Below are positions 13,885-15,816 of a DNA stretch of 15,816 nucleotides, in pieces. A program made the translations under genes and the position numbers. The DNA lies in the NCBI GenBank assembly GCA_002337215.1, contig DDFO01000038.1, forward strand, positions 1 through 15,816. The letters are read 5' to 3'. Each line of letters opens with the position of its first letter. Position 1 is the first letter of the stretch. The stretch comes from Phycisphaerales bacterium UBA1926 (GTDB taxonomy: Bacteria; Planctomycetota; Phycisphaerae; Phycisphaerales; UBA1924). The notes under the pieces are model-generated. The model did not search any database and was not told the DNA's origin. It saw nothing but the letters and a program-made list of their open reading frames with translations.

Positions 13885-15243
13885 CTACTTTCCGACGCAG
13901 AACGACGCGAACACCCGCCCCAGCACCGCGTCGGGCGCGATCCGGCCCGAGACCGACCCGATCTCGTCGAGCGCCGACCGCAGCAGCGACGCGACCATCT
14001 CCGGCTCTGCGAGCCCCCCATCGCCCCGCACCAGGTCGTGCGTGAGCGCGATCCCGCTCCGCGCCGCGGCGAGTGCCCGGCGGTGCCTCGGGATCAGACC
14101 ATCGCCTCGTGCGTCGCGGACCGCGTGATCCGCGATCGCTTCGCGGAGCTGATCGAGGTGCCAGCCGTCGAGGGCACACACCGCGATCGAACCGCGATCC
14201 GAGCCCTGCGTGTGGAGGAGATCCGCCTTCGTGATCACTCGCAGCGCCCGACGCTCGTCGAGCCCCCGGAGGCTCTCGAACCGGCACGCCGGGTCGCACG
14301 CGATGAGCAGATTGGCCGACGCGATCTCACGCTCGGCTGATTCCTGCGCCGCCCGGTCCGCGGCCGAGCCGCGCCCGCCCGCGTCCGCGTCGAGCCCGGG
14401 AAGGTCGACCAGCCGCACCCGCTCTCCGCCTCCGGTGTGCCCGACCTCGATCGTCTCGGCGATCGCGTCCCGCGTCGTCCCCGCGCGATCGCTCACCACG
14501 GACCGAGCCCCGCCCACCAACGCATTGAACAATGTCGATTTCCCCGCGTTCGGCGGGCCGATCAGCACCACGCTCGGCGTTCCCGTTTCCGCCTCGGACG
14601 CGCCCTCGCCGCCAAGTTCTGCATCGAATTCGCCGAGCAACGCGTCGAGCCCGGCGGCCAGTTCATCCGCGGGGATCGCGACCACGTCTTCCTGATCCGT
14701 GAAGTCGATCCCCGCCTCCACGAGCGCCAGCAGGTCCGCGACGCGGTCGGACCATCCGAGGCACCGTGAACCGAAGTTGCCGGAGCGGACACGCTCCGCC
14801 GCTTCCAACTCCGAATCCCGGGACGCCGCGATCCGCGCGGCGATCCCCTCCGCCTGCTCGATGCTCAGCTTGCCGTGCAGGAAGGCCCGGGCGCTGAACT
14901 CGCCGGGGGTCGCCCGACGCGCCCCCGAATCGAGCAGCACACCGAGCACGCGTTCGAGCACAGCGGGGTTCCCCACCGTCAGGATCTCCGCAGAATCCTG
15001 CCCGGTGTAGCTCCGCGGCGCGTGGAACAGCATGACGGAGACGGGGAGCGAAACCACCGTCGCGTCCCCACCATCCGAGGCGGGAAACCGGAGCAGTGTG
15101 CGGAGAACCGAACGATCCGAGCAATCGTCCGAGCAGACCCGCGCGAGCACCCCGTGCGTGCCCGGCCCGCTGAGCCGGACGATCCCTCGGGGCCCACCCC
15201 TCGCGCTCGCGATCGCTGCGATCGTGTCATCGGCGCTCAGCAC
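13885..15243 (-). CDS. mnmE: tRNA modification GTPase MnmE
   Basis: The 452-residue product is MnmE, which with MnmG installs the (carboxymethyl)aminomethyl group on the wobble uridine 34 of certain tRNAs. The N-terminal folate-binding domain shows DTIAAIASARGGPRGIVRLSG (6-26), PRSYTGQDSAEI (76-87) and PGEFSARAFLHGKLSIEQAEGI (113-134). The helical part has VEAGIDFTDQEDV (175-187). The inserted GTPase domain has G1 GPPNAGKST (229-237), G2 AGTTRDAIAE (254-263), G3 DLPG (280-283) and G4 TKAD (338-341). The C-terminus LGRVFASFCVGK keeps the C-x-G-K motif (C449). G3 (usually DTAG) and G4 (usually NKxD) are variant. The GTG start at 15243 overlaps the sulfotransferase stop by seven bases, with AGGA about nine bases upstream. 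MnmG is not in the window. Confidence 0.95.
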   Translation of the reverse strand: MLSADDTIAAIASARGGPRGIVRLSGPGTHGVLARVCSDDCSDRSVLRTLLRFPASDGGDATVVSLPVSVMLFHAPRSYTGQDSAEILTVGNPAVLERVLGVLLDSGARRATPGEFSARAFLHGKLSIEQAEGIAARIAASRDSELEAAERVRSGNFGSRCLGWSDRVADLLALVEAGIDFTDQEDVVAIPADELAAGLDALLGEFDAELGGEGASEAETGTPSVVLIGPPNAGKSTLFNALVGGARSVVSDRAGTTRDAIAETIEVGHTGGGERVRLVDLPGLDADAGGRGSAADRAAQESAEREIASANLLIACDPACRFESLRGLDERRALRVITKADLLHTQGSDRGSIAVCALDGWHLDQLREAIADHAVRDARGDGLIPRHRRALAAARSGIALTHDLVRGDGGLAEPEMVASLLRSALDEIGSVSGRIAPDAVLGRVFASFCVGK

Positions 15244-15816
15244 GGCTCATCCTGTACATCGCCCAACGCACCGAGCCGACCCTCGAACAGCGACTCGGCG
15301 AAGCCGTGCAGCGCCGCATCGAATCGGTTCGCCTCGGCGATCGCGGCCCGGTCCGCATCCGTCACCGGGGGCGCGTCGTCACCGGAGCCCGTTGTGTTCA
15401 ACCGGGGCAGCGTCACCACCGGCCAGCCGAGCACCGAAGTAAAGAGCCGCAACGATTCGTCCATACGCTCCTGCAGACCGAAGACTCGGACGCCCTCAGC
15501 CAGGTTCCGCTTTGCCGTTTCGAGATCGTCCTCGCCGATCTCGCCGAACGGTTTCTCGTGAGACTCTGCCCCGGCGAGGAAGCGGACCTGATGATTGTCG
15601 AAGGGCGGGAAATCCCGCGCCGCGAGCACGTCCCGCACGGTCGGCCGACGCGCGACAAAGTCTGCGTGCCGCGGATGGGCTTTCTCCCGGAAGATGTATC
15701 GGTAGAGACTTACGACCCGGGCGACCGGCTCGCGCACAACGGTGATCACTGCAGGCGTGAGCCCCGTGCCGTCGAAGACACGCTGCAGGCCGAACGGCTC
15801 GTGCCCCGCGACCACC
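15237..15816 (-). CDS. Sulfotransferase family protein, C-terminal part (5' cut by window edge)
   Basis: The visible 193 codons belong to a Sulfotransferase-2-type enzyme, which moves a sulfo group from PAPS to a carbohydrate or other hydroxyl. Seen are GHEPFGLQRVF (about 4-14 of the fragment) and the 3'-phosphate-binding segment TVVREPVARVVSLYRY (25-40) with its conserved Arg and Ser. NHQVRFLAG (74-82), VFGLQERMDESLRLF (111-125) and LPRLNTT (136-142) follow. The 5'-phosphosulfate loop and any membrane anchor lie upstream of the window. The frame is open to the edge, so the GTG near 15815 is not taken as the start. Its stop codon overlaps the GTG start of mnmE by seven bases, so the two are probably translated together, although no functional link is evident. 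Acceptor substrate unknown. Confidence 0.82.
   Translation of the reverse strand, partial: VVAGHEPFGLQRVFDGTGLTPAVITVVREPVARVVSLYRYIFREKAHPRHADFVARRPTVRDVLAARDFPPFDNHQVRFLAGAESHEKPFGEIGEDDLETAKRNLAEGVRVFGLQERMDESLRLFTSVLGWPVVTLPRLNTTGSGDDAPPVTDADRAAIAEANRFDAALHGFAESLFEGRLGALGDVQDEPC

Overview
The window looks like chromosomal DNA from a high-GC bacterium (by eye about two-thirds to 70% G+C). It is most likely a member of the Planctomycetota, possibly the Phycisphaerae. That placement is inference: it rests on the gene mix (futalosine-route MqnD of the HSPDxDD type, a long secreted NfeD with FloA, a stand-alone GspE N-terminal domain, a secretin-like orphan) and on base composition. I see no 16S or other decisive marker. 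There are no tRNA or rRNA genes, no CRISPR array, no insertion sequence and no phage genes.

Layout. Bases 1-7591 are read on the plus strand: the 3' part of mutS; a small membrane-anchored protein with secretin-core-like motifs; an mqnD-like menaquinone gene; a NUDIX hydrolase; then a long protease-type NfeD, a short NfeD and the flotillin floA. A near-perfect intrinsic terminator at 7657-7680 closes this block. Bases 7731-11596 are on the minus strand, transcribed right to left: a family-2 glycosyltransferase, an ExbD/TolR protein and a TonB-like protein with overlapping or near-touching ends, then an unrecognised exported protein. A 51-base divergent promoter region separates the glycosyltransferase from a plus-strand pair, nnrE (NAD(P)HX epimerase) and a BFN/DUF151 nuclease-family gene. 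The last block is minus strand: a sulfotransferase cut by the window edge overlaps mnmE, followed after a structured 254-base gap by a stand-alone GspE/MshE N-terminal domain protein.

How the genes work together. The clearest functional unit is NfeD-NfeD-FloA, a membrane-microdomain module. The second is glycosyltransferase-ExbD-TonB, probably an envelope energy-transduction or export unit, but with no ExbB/TolQ in view. The others (mutS, mqnD, NUDIX, nnrE, mnmE) are housekeeping functions with little evident linkage.

The window is mostly ordinary. The most interesting signals are small. A TAnnnT hexamer lies 6-9 bases before the ATG of every gene start that lacks a Shine-Dalgarno sequence, which suggests leaderless transcription. 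A minus-oriented intrinsic terminator has no gene to serve. A strong G-quadruplex-type cluster follows mutS. The octamer GCGATCGC recurs 13 times. MnmE has unusual G3 and G4 motifs. I found no convincing previously undescribed multi-gene system.
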